Below are positions 1-10,200 of a stretch of 27,693 nt of DNA, one piece after another; the first letter of the stretch is position 1, and every line of letters begins with the position of its first letter. The notes below the pieces were generated by a model. The model was not told where the DNA came from. It saw nothing but the letters and a program-made list of their open reading frames with translations, and ran no database searches. The position numbers and the translations under genes are program-made. The stretch is from JBCBXA01 sp039816825 (GTDB lineage Bacteria > Pseudomonadota > Alphaproteobacteria > Rhizobiales > Rhizobiaceae), in the NCBI GenBank assembly GCA_039816825.1, contig JBCBXA010000035.1:1-27693 (forward strand), written 5' to 3'.

Positions 1-941
1 CAGACATGATGATGACGCTGGCAAAGCGAAACCATATCACGCTGCCCTACGCTTCAGTGGAGGAGATCCACGCTGCCTACGAGTTCTCCAACCTGCAGGA
101 TTTTCTTGATATCTACTATCAGGGCATGGGCGTGCTCATCACGCGCCAGGACTTCTTCGACCTGACATGGGCCTACCTTCAGCGCGTCGCAGCCCAAAAC
201 GTTGTGCACGTTGAAATCTTCTTTGACCCACAAGGGCATACCAGTCGGGGCGTTTCGTTTGACACAGTTTTGTCTGGCATAATCGACGCCCTCGACAGGG
301 GGCGGCGCGATCTCGGCGTGACGTCCAAACTGATCATGTGCTTCCTGCGCCATCTTGATGAAGAGAGTGCGTTTGAAGCCTTGCGCGATGCATCTCGCTG
401 CAAGGAGCACATCTTCGGTGTCGGCCTCGACTCGTCGGAGGTTGGCAATCCCCCGGAGAAGTTTGAGCGCGTCTTTCGGAAGGCCAAGGAGGAGGGCTTT
501 GCCTTAATGGCCCATGCCGGAGAGGAGGGGCCTCCAAGCTATGTCTGGGGAGCGCTCGACGCGCTCGGCGTTCACCGTATCGACCACGGAAACCGCGCGC
601 TGGAAGATCCTGCCCTCGTGGCGCGGCTCGCAGCTGAGAAGATGCCTCTGACGGTCTGCCCGCTCTCCAACAAGCGGCTGCAGGTCGTGCCCGACCTTCG
701 CAATCACCCTGTGCGGCAAATGCTTGAGGCCGGTTTGATGGTGAACATCAACTCCGACGACCCGTCCTACTTTGGCGGATACATGACGGAGAACTATCAG
801 GAGCTCGCTGACGCGGTGGGACTAACAGCCGATGAGATCAAACAATTGGGCCGCAACTCCTTTGCGAGCACATTCCTGTCGGACTCGGAGAAGGCGGCCC
901 TCATCGAGAAATATGACGCCGTTGCCGACAAGCTGGCCTAG
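1..941 (+). CDS. Adenine deaminase (adenosine deaminase superfamily), 5' truncated by window edge
   Basis: This is the C-terminal ~312 residues of a zinc amidohydrolase that deaminates adenine to hypoxanthine in cytosolic purine salvage. Visible signatures are SSEVGNPP, HAGEEG (the Glu is the proton shuttle in this family), RIDHG and NSDDPSYFGGY (zinc-binding or catalytic Asp). The SSEVGNPP and FGGY blocks fit the adenine deaminase branch better than classical adenosine deaminase, which has LAGDE and CPTSN. The open frame runs back through the first bases, and the N-terminal HxH metal motif expected about 20 residues before the first Met (position 6) is missing, so the real start lies outside the window. 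The stop codon shares the palindrome CTAG (938-941) with the stop of the convergent VOC gene. Family call is strong; the substrate is inferred from motif type. Confidence 0.9.
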   Translation, partial: DMMMTLAKRNHITLPYASVEEIHAAYEFSNLQDFLDIYYQGMGVLITRQDFFDLTWAYLQRVAAQNVVHVEIFFDPQGHTSRGVSFDTVLSGIIDALDRGRRDLGVTSKLIMCFLRHLDEESAFEALRDASRCKEHIFGVGLDSSEVGNPPEKFERVFRKAKEEGFALMAHAGEEGPPSYVWGALDALGVHRIDHGNRALEDPALVARLAAEKMPLTVCPLSNKRLQVVPDLRNHPVRQMLEAGLMVNINSDDPSYFGGYMTENYQELADAVGLTADEIKQLGRNSFASTFLSDSEKAALIEKYDAVADKLA

Positions 942-1372
942 CTGGCGAAGACGGCGTTCCAGTCTCCAAAGCCCTTCACCTCTATCGGGTTTCCGGAGGG
1001 GTCACGGAAGAACATCGTGTTTTGCTCCCCCGGTTCTCCGGCAAATCGGGTGTGTGGAGCGATAACGAACTCGACTTGAGCTGTCTCCAAACGGTTGGCG
1101 AGTGCCTGCCAGTCCGCGCTTTTCAGAATGACTCCGAGATGCGGCATGGGCACCATATGGTCACCGACCTTCCCGGTATCGGTCGTCTCAAAAGGAGCGC
1201 CCAGATGAAGCGAAATCTGGTGGCCGAAGAAGTCGAAGTCCACCCAGGTTTCCGTGCTCCTGCCTTCTCTGCAACCCAGCAACTCGCCATAGAACGCCCG
1301 CGCCTCATCAAGGTCGCGGACGTGATAGGCAAGGTGGAAGACGCTTCTGGCTTCCGGCGCCGGACTTACCAT
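938..1372 (-). CDS. VOC family protein (glyoxalase/dioxygenase superfamily)
   Basis: A 144-residue protein with two beta-alpha-beta-beta-beta modules typical of the vicinal oxygen chelate fold. The first opens with VFHLAYHVRDLDEARAFYGE (residues 11-30), and the second has MPHLGVIL and FFRDPSGNPIEVKGF. Candidate metal ligands are H13 of the first strand, the His of MPHLG and the Glu of PIEVKGF. The substrate cannot be read from sequence; VOC members include glyoxalases, extradiol dioxygenases and fosfomycin-type resistance enzymes. Its ATG overlaps the end of the upstream VOC gene by 7 bp (1366-1372), suggesting translational coupling. Its 3' end overlaps the convergent deaminase gene by 4 bp. 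Confidence 0.88.
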   Translation of the reverse strand: MVSPAPEARSVFHLAYHVRDLDEARAFYGELLGCREGRSTETWVDFDFFGHQISLHLGAPFETTDTGKVGDHMVPMPHLGVILKSADWQALANRLETAQVEFVIAPHTRFAGEPGEQNTMFFRDPSGNPIEVKGFGDWNAVFAS

Positions 1373-1806
1373 TCGCCGGTATTCTCCATCGAGGCCCAGG
1401 GCTCGGCAGGCTCCAGATGGTCGCCTTCCTGAAGCAGCTCGATTGAAATCCCGTCGGGTGACCTGACAAAAGCCATATGGCCGTCACGTGGCGGGCGATT
1501 GATGGTCACGCCCCCGTCCATCAGGCGCTGGCAGGTCTCGTAAATATTTGGGACTCGGTAGGCCAGATGGCCGAAGTTGCGCCCGCCCGAATAGGTCTCC
1601 GGATCCCAATTGTAGGTCAGCTCCAGTTCGGGAGACCGCTTCTCCGCTGACGTGCCTTTATCGTCCGGCGCGGTGAGAAAGATCAAAGTGAAGCGGCCCT
1701 TTTCATGATCCATCCGCCGGACTTCCTCGAGTCCCAGCAGGTCACAGTAGAATTTTAGCGAGGCGTCCACGTCTTGGACACGGACCATGGTGTGAAGATA
1801 GCGCAT
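1366..1806 (-). CDS. gloA: Lactoylglutathione lyase-like VOC protein (glyoxalase I)
   Basis: A 146-residue protein resembling glyoxalase I, which isomerises the methylglyoxal-glutathione hemithioacetal to S-lactoylglutathione. The start MRYLHTMVRV and the block ELELTYNW are close to the GloA pattern. Ligand candidates are H5, E62, H80 (NFGHLAYRV) and E123 (ISIELLQ), matching the spacing of the four metal ligands of the family. The frame extends to 1830, but the family-typical start MRYLHT is at 1806. It is first in a two-gene operon with the overlapping downstream VOC gene and is divergent from the hybrid kinase. The segment 46-58 is slightly longer than in enterobacterial GloA. Assignment as true glyoxalase I rather than a paralogue is likely but not certain. 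Confidence 0.82.
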   Translation of the reverse strand: MRYLHTMVRVQDVDASLKFYCDLLGLEEVRRMDHEKGRFTLIFLTAPDDKGTSAEKRSPELELTYNWDPETYSGGRNFGHLAYRVPNIYETCQRLMDGGVTINRPPRDGHMAFVRSPDGISIELLQEGDHLEPAEPWASMENTGEW

Positions 1807-1947
1807 GAGGGCTCCGATCGGTTGATGCACCTAAATTGGCGCATCCCTGTCGAACCGCAAGTCAGTGTGACGCGCAACAGGGTGAACCTCAAATTAACCA
1901 GGCATGGTCAATTCTCACTAACTCAGTGGGATATCAGGGGTCTGAAC

Positions 1948-4900
1948 ATGTCAGAACTGCACGGCGCACTTGAAGCGCTGGTTTCAAGCGATCCGAAAAT
2001 CAAGAACATCAAGGACGCCAACTTCAACTATGTCTGGGTTGATGATGGCTATTGCGCTGAGTTGAACCGGACGCCGGCTGACTTTCTAGGGCGAGACGCT
2101 CGCACGGTTCTGGGTCAGTCCGCCGATAGCGAGCTCGACCAGAAGGAGCGGCGCGCATTCGTATTTGGTCGCCCGCAGCAGATTGTTCTGACTGGCGCCG
2201 ACGATAAGCGCCTCGTTTTCACTTGCGAGCAGGTGAAGATAGACGGCGAGAAATATCTCGTCACACGCATTGAGGGCCTCGATGGCGAGGCTCCCTCCAT
2301 TTCCAAAGTCGAGCCTCAGCCAGCGGCCGCAGTTCAGCCAGCTGCGCCGGAAGCGGAAGCCGTCGTGCATTCCAGCCGCGCTTCGAGCCCCGTCTGGGCG
2401 GCAGTCAGCGATGAAGCCGGTGAGGAGAGCGCTCCCTGTCATGACGCCGAGGGCCTGGTCGCGATCGAAGGGTCCGAGGCTGACTACGCAGCCGCTTTGG
2501 CCGAGATGGAAAACGCATTTCTGCTTCTGGACAAAGACCTGAACATCATCACCATGAACCCGGCGATGAAGAAGATGTGGAAGCTGCCGTCTTCCACACA
2601 GTTCGTGGGTAATTCGTTTGAGTATCTGGTTGGCGAAATCCGCCAGATGGGCCTCTACGATGTTGCGGAAGCTGACTGGCCTGCCTTCGTTGAGGCGCGG
2701 CTCGCGGCCATTCGTACCGGTCGCATCCTTCCCACGGAAATCCCCCGCGCCGATGGCGCCACGCTCGTGATTGCCGCTAATCGCCTGCCTAGCGGCAATT
2801 ACGCGATCACCTACACCGACATCACTGCACAGAAGAAACGGAACCAGGAAGCTGAAGAAGCGGCAAGTGCCGCAAAGAAGGAAGCCGATGAGGCTTCTGA
2901 CTTGGTACGACTGGTGCTTTCGGAACTGGACATGGGTGTGATTGTTGCCGACACGGACGACAACATCATGCTGGTTAATGAGTGTATTGATGATTTCTAT
3001 CCGAACGCCCGAGGGGTCATGCGGCCCGGTGCAAATCTGAATGACACCCTAGGAATACTCTACGATCGCGATCTTGCACAAAAGGATGGCAAGGTGGCTG
3101 GCTCTGAAGCCGAGGACCGCCAGTCGTTCATCGCCTCCATGATAAAGAATTTCCATAAGGAGAACTGGACAGGCCAGATGCGAAATTCGCAGGGCCGCTG
3201 GATTGAGTTGCGCAACCGCCGGCTTAGCAATGGCTTGATGATCGGCACCCGCGTAGACATCACGGATGAGCGTCGCACCCAGGAGCGGCTGCGCCGGCAG
3301 CTTTCAGATATCGAGATGTTCAAAACAGCTTTGGAGTCGCTGCCGATTGGCGCCTACATCAAAGATGACAATCTCGACTTCAAATATGTGAACGAGAAAT
3401 GGACTGAGCTTACCGGTGTTTCTCATCGCGATGCGGTGGGCAGAGCATCTGATGATTTATTCCCCGCTGATCTGGCGAGGAAGATGTCAGAAACTTACAT
3501 GCGAGCCTTTGCCACTTCGGAGACCCAAGAGATCAGATTTGAGCTGGCAGAGGACGGGCAACCCACCCGTTCCATGCTTGGTTTCAAGAGCCCAGTTACT
3601 TTGCCAACGGGTGAAAAAATGCTCATTGGTTCGGTGGCTGACATCAGTGACATTGAGGAAGCCCGTCGCACCGCCGAACTCGCGGACCGCGCCAAGTCAG
3701 AATTCCTGGCCAATATGAGCCACGAGATCCGCACGCCGATGAATGGTGTGTTGGGCATGGCGGAGCTTCTGTCGAAAACCGAGCTCGACACCAAGCAGTC
3801 GACCTTCACCGACATTATTCTCAAGTCGGGTAATGCCCTTCTGACCATCATCAACGACATTCTCGACTTCTCAAAGATCGATGCCGGTCAGCTTCGCCTT
3901 GAAAACGCGCCGTTCAACATGGCGAGCTGTGTTGAGGATGTGGCCACTTTGGTGTCGAACCGCGTGCTCGAAAAAGACCTCGAGCTTCTGGTCAAGATCG
4001 ACCCGAAACTGCCGACAGAGATTGTCGGTGACCAGGGTCGTATGCGTCAGGTTCTGACCAACATCATCGGCAACGCCGTGAAGTTCACCGAAGAAGGCCA
4101 TGTGCTTGTATTGGTGGAGGCTGTCCCCAATGATGAGACGGTTGATATGCGCGTCGCCGTGGAAGACACGGGTGTCGGCATTCCGGAGCATCAGGTTGCG
4201 GCTGTCTTCGAAAAGTTCAATCAGGCCGACACATCCTCGACCCGCAAGCACGAAGGCACCGGCCTTGGCCTGTCCATCTCGCAAAGCCTTATTGAAATGA
4301 TGGGCGGTGAGATTGGCGCGACCAGTGTGGAAGGTCAGGGTTCGACTTTCTTCTTCAACGTCTCGCTGCCGATCCACGACGCCGAGCCGCAAGTGGCGGC
4401 TGCCCCGATCGACGTGACGGGCGCGCAAGTGCTTGTGATCGATGACAATGAAGTCAATCGCGCAATTCTGCTGGAACAGCTGACGGCTTGGGGCTTTGAA
4501 GGCATCGCCCTCGACAACGGGCCCGATGGCATCAATCTCATCAAAGAGGCCCGGCAGATGGGCGTGCCGTTCGAGGCCGTCATTCTCGACTACCACATGC
4601 CGGTGATGGACGGCTTGCAGGTCGCAAACGCGATCAAGGACGATCCGGATGCCACCGGAACCCCCATTCTGATGCTGACATCGATGGATGTGCAGATGTC
4701 TGAAGCGGAGTTCATGGAACTTGGTGTCTATAACTACTTGATGAAGCCAGCCCGGGCCTCGCAGCTGCTGGAAAACCTCGTCGATACACTGCAGCGCTAC
4801 CGCCAGACAAAGGCGGGACAGTCTGCAGAGATCGCACCGGCCGCACCGGCAGCAGTGAGTGTTTCCTCTGCCGAGGCTGAACATGCCCCTGCAGCTCCGG

Positions 4901-5646
4901 AGGCGGCTCCTGTGCCAACGCCGGCTCCGACTCCGGCGCCTGCCGTCAATGAGGCGCCGGTTGTTCAGGCGCCGCTGCCTACACCGGCGGCTGAGCCTGT
5001 CGCGCCAGCCGCTCCGCAGGCGGCCCCGATCCAGCCTGCGCCGGTCCAGGTGCAGCCAGAGCCGACACCGCAACCCCAAGCTGAGCCCACGCCTCAGCCT
5101 GTGGTCGCGCCCACCGTTGCTGCGCCTCAACCGGCACCTGTGTCAGCTCCGGCACCTTCGATGGTCACGCCGACTGCGCCACCAGCACCGGCGCCCGTTC
5201 AGGAAGTGGAGCCAGTCGCCATTGTTTCCAAAGGCAAGTCTGCTGGCGGGTTGGACATTCTCGCCGCCGAGGACAATGAGGTGAACCAACTCGTGCTGAG
5301 CCAGATTCTGGAGGACACGGGCTATACGTTCGAGATCGTCGAAAACGGTCAGCTCGCCCTGGAGAAGTCGGGAGAGGTCAATCCGAGATTGATCCTGATG
5401 GACGTCTCCATGCCTGTCATGAACGGTCACGAGGCCACACGTGCTATCCGGGAGCGTGAGAAGCAAACCGGTATCCATGTGCCCATCATCGGCGTCACGG
5501 CCCATGCTCTTACCGGCGATAAGGAAGCGTGCCTTGAAGCTGGAATGGATGACTATCTGTCAAAGCCGATCAGTCCTGAAAAGCTGGTCGAGAAACTCGC
5601 GGACTGGTTCGAGAAGATGACCGATAGCGTTGCTGAAGCAGGCTAG
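1948..5646 (+). CDS. Multi-PAS hybrid sensor histidine kinase with two receiver domains
   Basis: A 1232-residue cytoplasmic hybrid kinase with no membrane segment. Order of domains: PAS-like (about 15-105), PAS (184-297), PAS (320-440), PAS (452-572), HisKA with SHEIRTPMNGVLG (phospho-acceptor H592), HATPase (about 694-804; NIIGNAVKF, DTGVGIP, GTGLGLS), REC1 (826-947; IDDNEVN, phospho-acceptor D881 in DYHMPVMDG), a Pro/Ala-rich linker (954-1096), and REC2 (1101-1226; EDNEVN, D1152 in MDVSMPVMNG, KPIS). An upstream in-frame ATG exists at 1774, but the start at 1948 has an AGGGG ribosome site about 8 bases ahead and avoids overlapping gloA. The kinase would autophosphorylate H592 and pass phosphate to D881 or D1152; the signal is unknown. 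The gene is followed by a strong terminator. Confidence 0.93.
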   Translation: MSELHGALEALVSSDPKIKNIKDANFNYVWVDDGYCAELNRTPADFLGRDARTVLGQSADSELDQKERRAFVFGRPQQIVLTGADDKRLVFTCEQVKIDGEKYLVTRIEGLDGEAPSISKVEPQPAAAVQPAAPEAEAVVHSSRASSPVWAAVSDEAGEESAPCHDAEGLVAIEGSEADYAAALAEMENAFLLLDKDLNIITMNPAMKKMWKLPSSTQFVGNSFEYLVGEIRQMGLYDVAEADWPAFVEARLAAIRTGRILPTEIPRADGATLVIAANRLPSGNYAITYTDITAQKKRNQEAEEAASAAKKEADEASDLVRLVLSELDMGVIVADTDDNIMLVNECIDDFYPNARGVMRPGANLNDTLGILYDRDLAQKDGKVAGSEAEDRQSFIASMIKNFHKENWTGQMRNSQGRWIELRNRRLSNGLMIGTRVDITDERRTQERLRRQLSDIEMFKTALESLPIGAYIKDDNLDFKYVNEKWTELTGVSHRDAVGRASDDLFPADLARKMSETYMRAFATSETQEIRFELAEDGQPTRSMLGFKSPVTLPTGEKMLIGSVADISDIEEARRTAELADRAKSEFLANMSHEIRTPMNGVLGMAELLSKTELDTKQSTFTDIILKSGNALLTIINDILDFSKIDAGQLRLENAPFNMASCVEDVATLVSNRVLEKDLELLVKIDPKLPTEIVGDQGRMRQVLTNIIGNAVKFTEEGHVLVLVEAVPNDETVDMRVAVEDTGVGIPEHQVAAVFEKFNQADTSSTRKHEGTGLGLSISQSLIEMMGGEIGATSVEGQGSTFFFNVSLPIHDAEPQVAAAPIDVTGAQVLVIDDNEVNRAILLEQLTAWGFEGIALDNGPDGINLIKEARQMGVPFEAVILDYHMPVMDGLQVANAIKDDPDATGTPILMLTSMDVQMSEAEFMELGVYNYLMKPARASQLLENLVDTLQRYRQTKAGQSAEIAPAAPAAVSVSSAEAEHAPAAPEAAPVPTPAPTPAPAVNEAPVVQAPLPTPAAEPVAPAAPQAAPIQPAPVQVQPEPTPQPQAEPTPQPVVAPTVAAPQPAPVSAPAPSMVTPTAPPAPAPVQEVEPVAIVSKGKSAGGLDILAAEDNEVNQLVLSQILEDTGYTFEIVENGQLALEKSGEVNPRLILMDVSMPVMNGHEATRAIREREKQTGIHVPIIGVTAHALTGDKEACLEAGMDDYLSKPISPEKLVEKLADWFEKMTDSVAEAG

Positions 5647-5721
5647 CCTTTGGTCACTGGACCGTTGTCAGAATGGCTGGAAGAGACAAGCGTCGCTTCC
5701 AGCTCGCTTAAAACGAAAACG

Positions 5722-5755
5722 AAAGCTCCGCAGGAATGACTGCGGAGCTTTTTCT
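5722..5755. terminator. Bidirectional rho-independent terminator between convergent genes
   Basis: A perfect 12-bp stem (AAAGCTCCGCAG, 5722-5733) with a GAATGA loop (5734-5739) and complement CTGCGGAGCTTT (5740-5751), followed by a T-run on the plus strand. An A-rich stretch upstream (5711-5724) gives the same signal on the minus strand. It lies between the stop of the hybrid kinase (5646) and the stop of the GGDEF/EAL gene (5781), so it can end both transcripts. Confidence 0.93.
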
Positions 5756-5780
5756 TTGACGAATGTTTGGGCTTTGGAGT

Positions 5781-7154
5781 TTAGCCAGCCAGGCTGAAGA
5801 CCGGGTTGGTGCCGTCCACAAATTTGAGTGCGTCCGGTGCCCGCTCCGCTTTGCCATAAAGCCAGCCCTGGCCGGCCCCGCAACCCTGGTCTGCAAGCAC
5901 TTTCGCCTGCTGGGCTTCTTCGATGCCTTCGGCAACCACTTTCATATTCAGGCCTTCGCACATTTGAAGGATGGCCTTTACGATATGGCCCGTTGGGCCA
6001 TCATCGAGCATGGTTGATACAAACGCGCGATCAATCTTGAGCTTGTCGAACTGGAACTCGCGCAGGCGACCAAGACTGGATTGGCCTGTGCCAAAGTCGT
6101 CGAGCGAAATGCGGATGCCGACAGATCTGAGTTCGCGGATGATCTGAGCGGCCAGTTCCGGGTTCGCCATCATGGACGTCTCGGTGATTTCCAGTTCAAG
6201 CCGATGGGCCGGGAAGCCAGCCTTGGAGATGATGGAGATTACTGTGTTGACGGTGCTCGGATCGATCAGCTGCGCGGGAGAGAGGTTGAACGACAGGAAA
6301 ACGTCGTCCGGCCATGCGCAGGCGTCCTTGGCAGCCTTGCTGAGAAGCGCTCGTGTCAGCGGAACAATAAGACCCCGTTCTTCAGCCAATGGAATGAAAT
6401 CTGCAGGTGACACGAATCCAAGCGACCTGTCGGTCCATCTTGCGAGGGCTTCAAACCCTATGGTTCTGCCCGTTGGCAGATCCACGATGGGCTGGAAGTG
6501 AGGTTCAATGGTTTCCTTGGCGATCGCTATCCTAAGCGCCTGCTCGATTTCGAGCTGCCGCGCCTGTTCACGGGCCATGGAAGCGCTGAAGACCTGGCAA
6601 AGACCGCGCCCGGCTTTCTTGGCATGGTACACGGCCGTATCGGCGCGGTGGAACATGTCATCAGCCGTGTCGTCGGCGTTCATGAAGAACGAGAATCCGA
6701 CTGTGGCCGTGAGACGGGCAGAATGCTCGCCCAGATCAAAGGGCGCGCTCATAATGTCTATGAGCAATTGCCCCATCTCTTCGGCAGCTTTGTCGGTGTA
6801 AATTTTGGGCAGGTAAGCCGCGAAGCAGTCGCCGCTTATGCGGGCAGGAAGCGAGCCATCTGGCAGCGCGCCCTTGAGTCGCTGAGCGACCTGACAAAGG
6901 ATGTCATCGCCGGCCTTCCGGCCAAAATAGTCGTTGAGCGGCTTGAAGCCGTCCAGATTGATCAGGCAGATCGCAAAGGGGACTGGATCTTCCCGCAGTT
7001 CGTCAAGCTTCTTTTCGACCTTCGCGAACATCCGGCGGCGGTTGGCTATGCCGGTCAGATGATCGGTCAGCTCAAACTTCGACTGTCCCTGGACTTCATC
7101 TGGATGAAGGCTGGGTTGAACAGCGTCGCTTCGATTGGTGACCCTGAAGGTCAT
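5781..7154 (-). CDS. GGDEF-EAL protein: probable c-di-GMP phosphodiesterase with degenerate GGDEF
   Basis: A 457-residue soluble protein. The GGDEF domain (about 27-190) carries SGDCF at 107-111 in place of GGDEF; the first Gly, the Glu and the context are altered, so diguanylate cyclase activity is unlikely, although such domains often bind GTP and regulate the partner. The EAL domain (about 200-445) keeps EAL (235-237), LNLSPAQL-type and ITETSMM metal-site Glu, DDFGTG, KIDRAF and EGIE motifs, consistent with an active c-di-GMP phosphodiesterase. The N-terminal 25 residues show no sensor domain. The ATG at 7154 is preceded by GGGGTG about 6 bases upstream. It is transcribed alone, downstream of dnaE2 and convergent with the hybrid kinase. 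Confidence 0.93.
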   Translation of the reverse strand: MTFRVTNRSDAVQPSLHPDEVQGQSKFELTDHLTGIANRRRMFAKVEKKLDELREDPVPFAICLINLDGFKPLNDYFGRKAGDDILCQVAQRLKGALPDGSLPARISGDCFAAYLPKIYTDKAAEEMGQLLIDIMSAPFDLGEHSARLTATVGFSFFMNADDTADDMFHRADTAVYHAKKAGRGLCQVFSASMAREQARQLEIEQALRIAIAKETIEPHFQPIVDLPTGRTIGFEALARWTDRSLGFVSPADFIPLAEERGLIVPLTRALLSKAAKDACAWPDDVFLSFNLSPAQLIDPSTVNTVISIISKAGFPAHRLELEITETSMMANPELAAQIIRELRSVGIRISLDDFGTGQSSLGRLREFQFDKLKIDRAFVSTMLDDGPTGHIVKAILQMCEGLNMKVVAEGIEEAQQAKVLADQGCGAGQGWLYGKAERAPDALKFVDGTNPVFSLAG

Positions 7155-7246
7155 GATTCACCCCGGAGAGTTAAACTCGCTGGAGTGTAGGAGCCGGGAG
7201 TTGCGGAAATGTTACTTTGAACGTTGCAAGCTTAGGCAATTCTTTG

Positions 7247-7264
7247 AAAAGCGTTACGAAACGC
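7247..7264 (-). terminator. Possible weak terminator of the imuA-imuB-dnaE2 operon
   Basis: Read on the minus strand just after the dnaE2 stop (7291), GCGTT-TCGT-AACGC forms a 5-bp stem and is followed by TTTTC. The stem is short, so this is only a candidate. The 136-bp gap (7155-7290) must also hold the promoter of the GGDEF/EAL gene; no clear -35/-10 pair was recognised in it. Confidence 0.35.
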
Positions 7265-7290
7265 AAATAGTTAGAATTAGCCGCATCTAG

Positions 7291-10200
7291 CTAGTGAAAA
7301 TCACGACTCTTTAGTATCACACGTACATTTCTTGGATGGCCGTGACGCGGTATCCTGGCTCCATCAGGCCTGATCGGTTCAATGCGATTTGTATCGGGAG
7401 CAATGGGCATCACAGAGTTCTGCTTCTTCACGGTCTGCGGTTCGCTGTGCAAATCATCCTCAGCCTGTGGTGGATGACTGGAAAACGGTCTGCGGCGCCT
7501 GGCTGCATCCTGCGCATTCACATGGCCTCCATCGCGCCCTTCATTGCCGTGCGTTACCTCATCAGCCCGCGAGAAAGCCACATCAAACGCGCCTGACGTC
7601 TCCTGCGCGCTCGGTGGCCTTGGCGCTATGATGGTTCGGTCAATGCCGGGATTTCGCCTTGCCTTGTCATCACCTTCATCGCCTCGAGAGCCATTGATCG
7701 TCGGTTTGTCCTTCAGACTTGGCATGTCGCGGTCCGAATAGTGGCTGGGGGCAGCGCGCACCGCTGTCATTTTCCCCGGACCTATGCCGATATGCCCCGT
7801 CAGTACCTCATTGCGCAGTGCCTCGGCAGTGTCGCCACGCGCTGTCATGCGGGCTACCTTGCGATCTGACGACGAGGCTTCCGGCAATGGCGACTTCACA
7901 TGGTCAGCATTGGCGAACTGCAGTTCAAACCGGTCGTCTGAAAGGGCGTCAAGATCGGCGGTTCGGTCGATCAGTTGATCGGCCACAACGTGAATGATGT
8001 CTCCTTCGCGTTGAACCTTGCCATGCACGGCCATCATGCGCGCTCCCATAATGGTGCGGCGGTATTTGGCCATTAGAGAACTCCAAACCACCACATTCAC
8101 CGTGCCGGTCTCATCTTCCAGCGTGATGAAAACCACCCCTTTTGCAGTGCCCGGCTTCTGGCGAACCAGCACGACCCCGGCCACCGTGACCCATTCATTC
8201 TGGCGGGTTTGAAACAGGTCTTTTGCTGTCTTCAACCGCTTGGAGTTGCCCATCCTGCCATTGCGCATGCGAAGTGGAATGCCGTTGTCAAACACCTTGC
8301 GCAGCATGGCCATGGGGTGTGCCTTCAGCGACAGGCGCTGTGTCTGATAATCCGCCACCACATGTTCACGCAGTGGCATCTCGGGAAGCTGCGTCTTGGG
8401 ATCATCGCCATAGGCCGAGGCCTGTGCCACCTCAAACAGCGGCATCTGGCTGTCCGATGTCATGCCTTTGACGGCCCAAAGCGCCGCCCGACGATCCATG
8501 CCCATGGAGCGCATGGCGTCCGCGCTGGCCAGTTTCTCCATCGTCTTGACCGACAAGCCCGTCAAACGCCGCGCCTCGTCTGGACTGGCGAGCATCTGCT
8601 GGCCGCGACGCTTGGCAAAAAACGTCATCTCCTCTTCCTTGAGGCCAGACACCTGCCGAAAGCCGAGGCGCACCGCCCGCATGCCGTCGGGGCTTTCTCC
8701 TTCGAGCTTGTTGTCCCAATCGGACAGATTGATATCGACTTCGCGTACATCGACATCATGTTCTCGCGCATCGCGAACGATTTGGGCCGGAGCGTAAAAC
8801 CCCATCGGCTGAGAGTTGAGCAGCGCCGCGCAGAACACGTCCGGGAAGTAATGTTTGATCCAGGATGATGCGTAGACGAGGTGCGCAAAACTGGCGGCAT
8901 GGCTTTCGGGAAAACCGTAGGAACCGAAGCCCTTGATCTGTTCAAAGCAATGGGCCGCGAACTCCGGCTCATAGCCGCGTTCAATCATCCGGCTGACCAT
9001 CTTGGTCTGCAGCAGATGGATGGTGCCGACATTGCGAAAAGTCGCCATGGCGCGGCGCAACTGGTTGGCCTCATTGGCATCGAACTTGGCTGCGTCCATG
9101 GCGATTTGCATCGCCTGCTCCTGAAACAGGGGCACGCCCAATGTGCGACCCAGAATCTTTTTCAACTCATCTTTGTTTTCTGGCTCGTGGGCGGGAAAGG
9201 GGTAGTCCACGGGTTCGAGCTTGTCGCGCCGCCGCAGATAAGGGTGCACCATATCGCCTTGAATAGGGCCGGGACGGACAATCGCGACCTCAATCACAAG
9301 GTCGTAATATGTTTCCGGCTTGAGCCGTGGAAGCATGTTCATCTGGGCCCGGCTTTCCACTTGGAAAACGCCCAGCGCGTCAGCCTGCTGGAGCATGCCG
9401 TAAACTTTTGGGTCTTCGGTCTCGATGGTCTGCAATGTGAGTGGCAGGCGATAATCCTGCTCGATCATCTGAAGGCTTTTGGCGATGCATGTGAGCATGC
9501 CCAGCGCCAGAATATCCACTTTGAGGATCTTCAGTTCATCAATGTCATCCTTGTCCCACTCGATGAAGGTACGGTCATCCATGGCCGCATTTCCTATGGG
9601 GATCATCTCTTCAAGCGGGTCTTCCGTGAGCACAAACCCGCCCACATGCTGGCTGAGGTGTCTTGGAAAACCGAGCAATTGTTGGCTTAACTCAATGGCC
9701 ATGCGCAGCTTGGGATCGGCGACGTCCAGGCCTGTTTCCTTGATATGCTCTTCAGGGATATCACGCCCCCAGGACCCCCAAACGGTCGAGGCGAGGGTCG
9801 ATGTAACGTCTTCCGACAGACCCATCACTTTACCCACTTCGCGCACGGCAGAACGAGGCCTGTAAGTGATGACAGTGGCTGTGAGCGCTGCCCGATGCCG
9901 ACCATAGCGCTCATACATATATTGGATGACTTCCTCGCGCCGTTCATGCTCGAAATCCACATCAATGTCCGGTGGTTCCTTGCGCTCTTCCGACAGGAAG
10001 CGCTCAAACAGAAGGGACGAGGAGTCCGGGTCGACAGCCGTCACATTGAGGTAATAGCAGACGGCCGAATTGGCGGCTGACCCGCGCCCCTGACACAGGA
10101 TAGGCGGGTCCTGGCGGCGGGCGAAGGCCACAACATCGTGGACCGTCAGGAAGTAGTGGGCGTATTCAAGTTTGGCGATGAGGCCGAGTTCCTTCTCGAC

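Noticed and set aside
1889..1912. Possible CtrA site (TTAACC followed by GTCAATT)
   Set aside because: The second half-site does not match TTAA at 7-base spacing.
1774..1947. Longer N-terminus for the hybrid kinase
   Set aside because: It would overlap the gloA start, lacks a ribosome site and shows no domain; ATG 1948 has AGGGG upstream.
3871..5130. 419-codon open frame on the minus strand
   Set aside because: It lies fully inside the hybrid kinase, is extremely Arg/His/Leu-rich and has no domain pattern; it is a high-GC antisense shadow.
8209..9690. Several plus-strand frames of 200-270 codons
   Set aside because: All are antisense to the polymerase core of dnaE2, where the minus-strand motifs are unambiguous.
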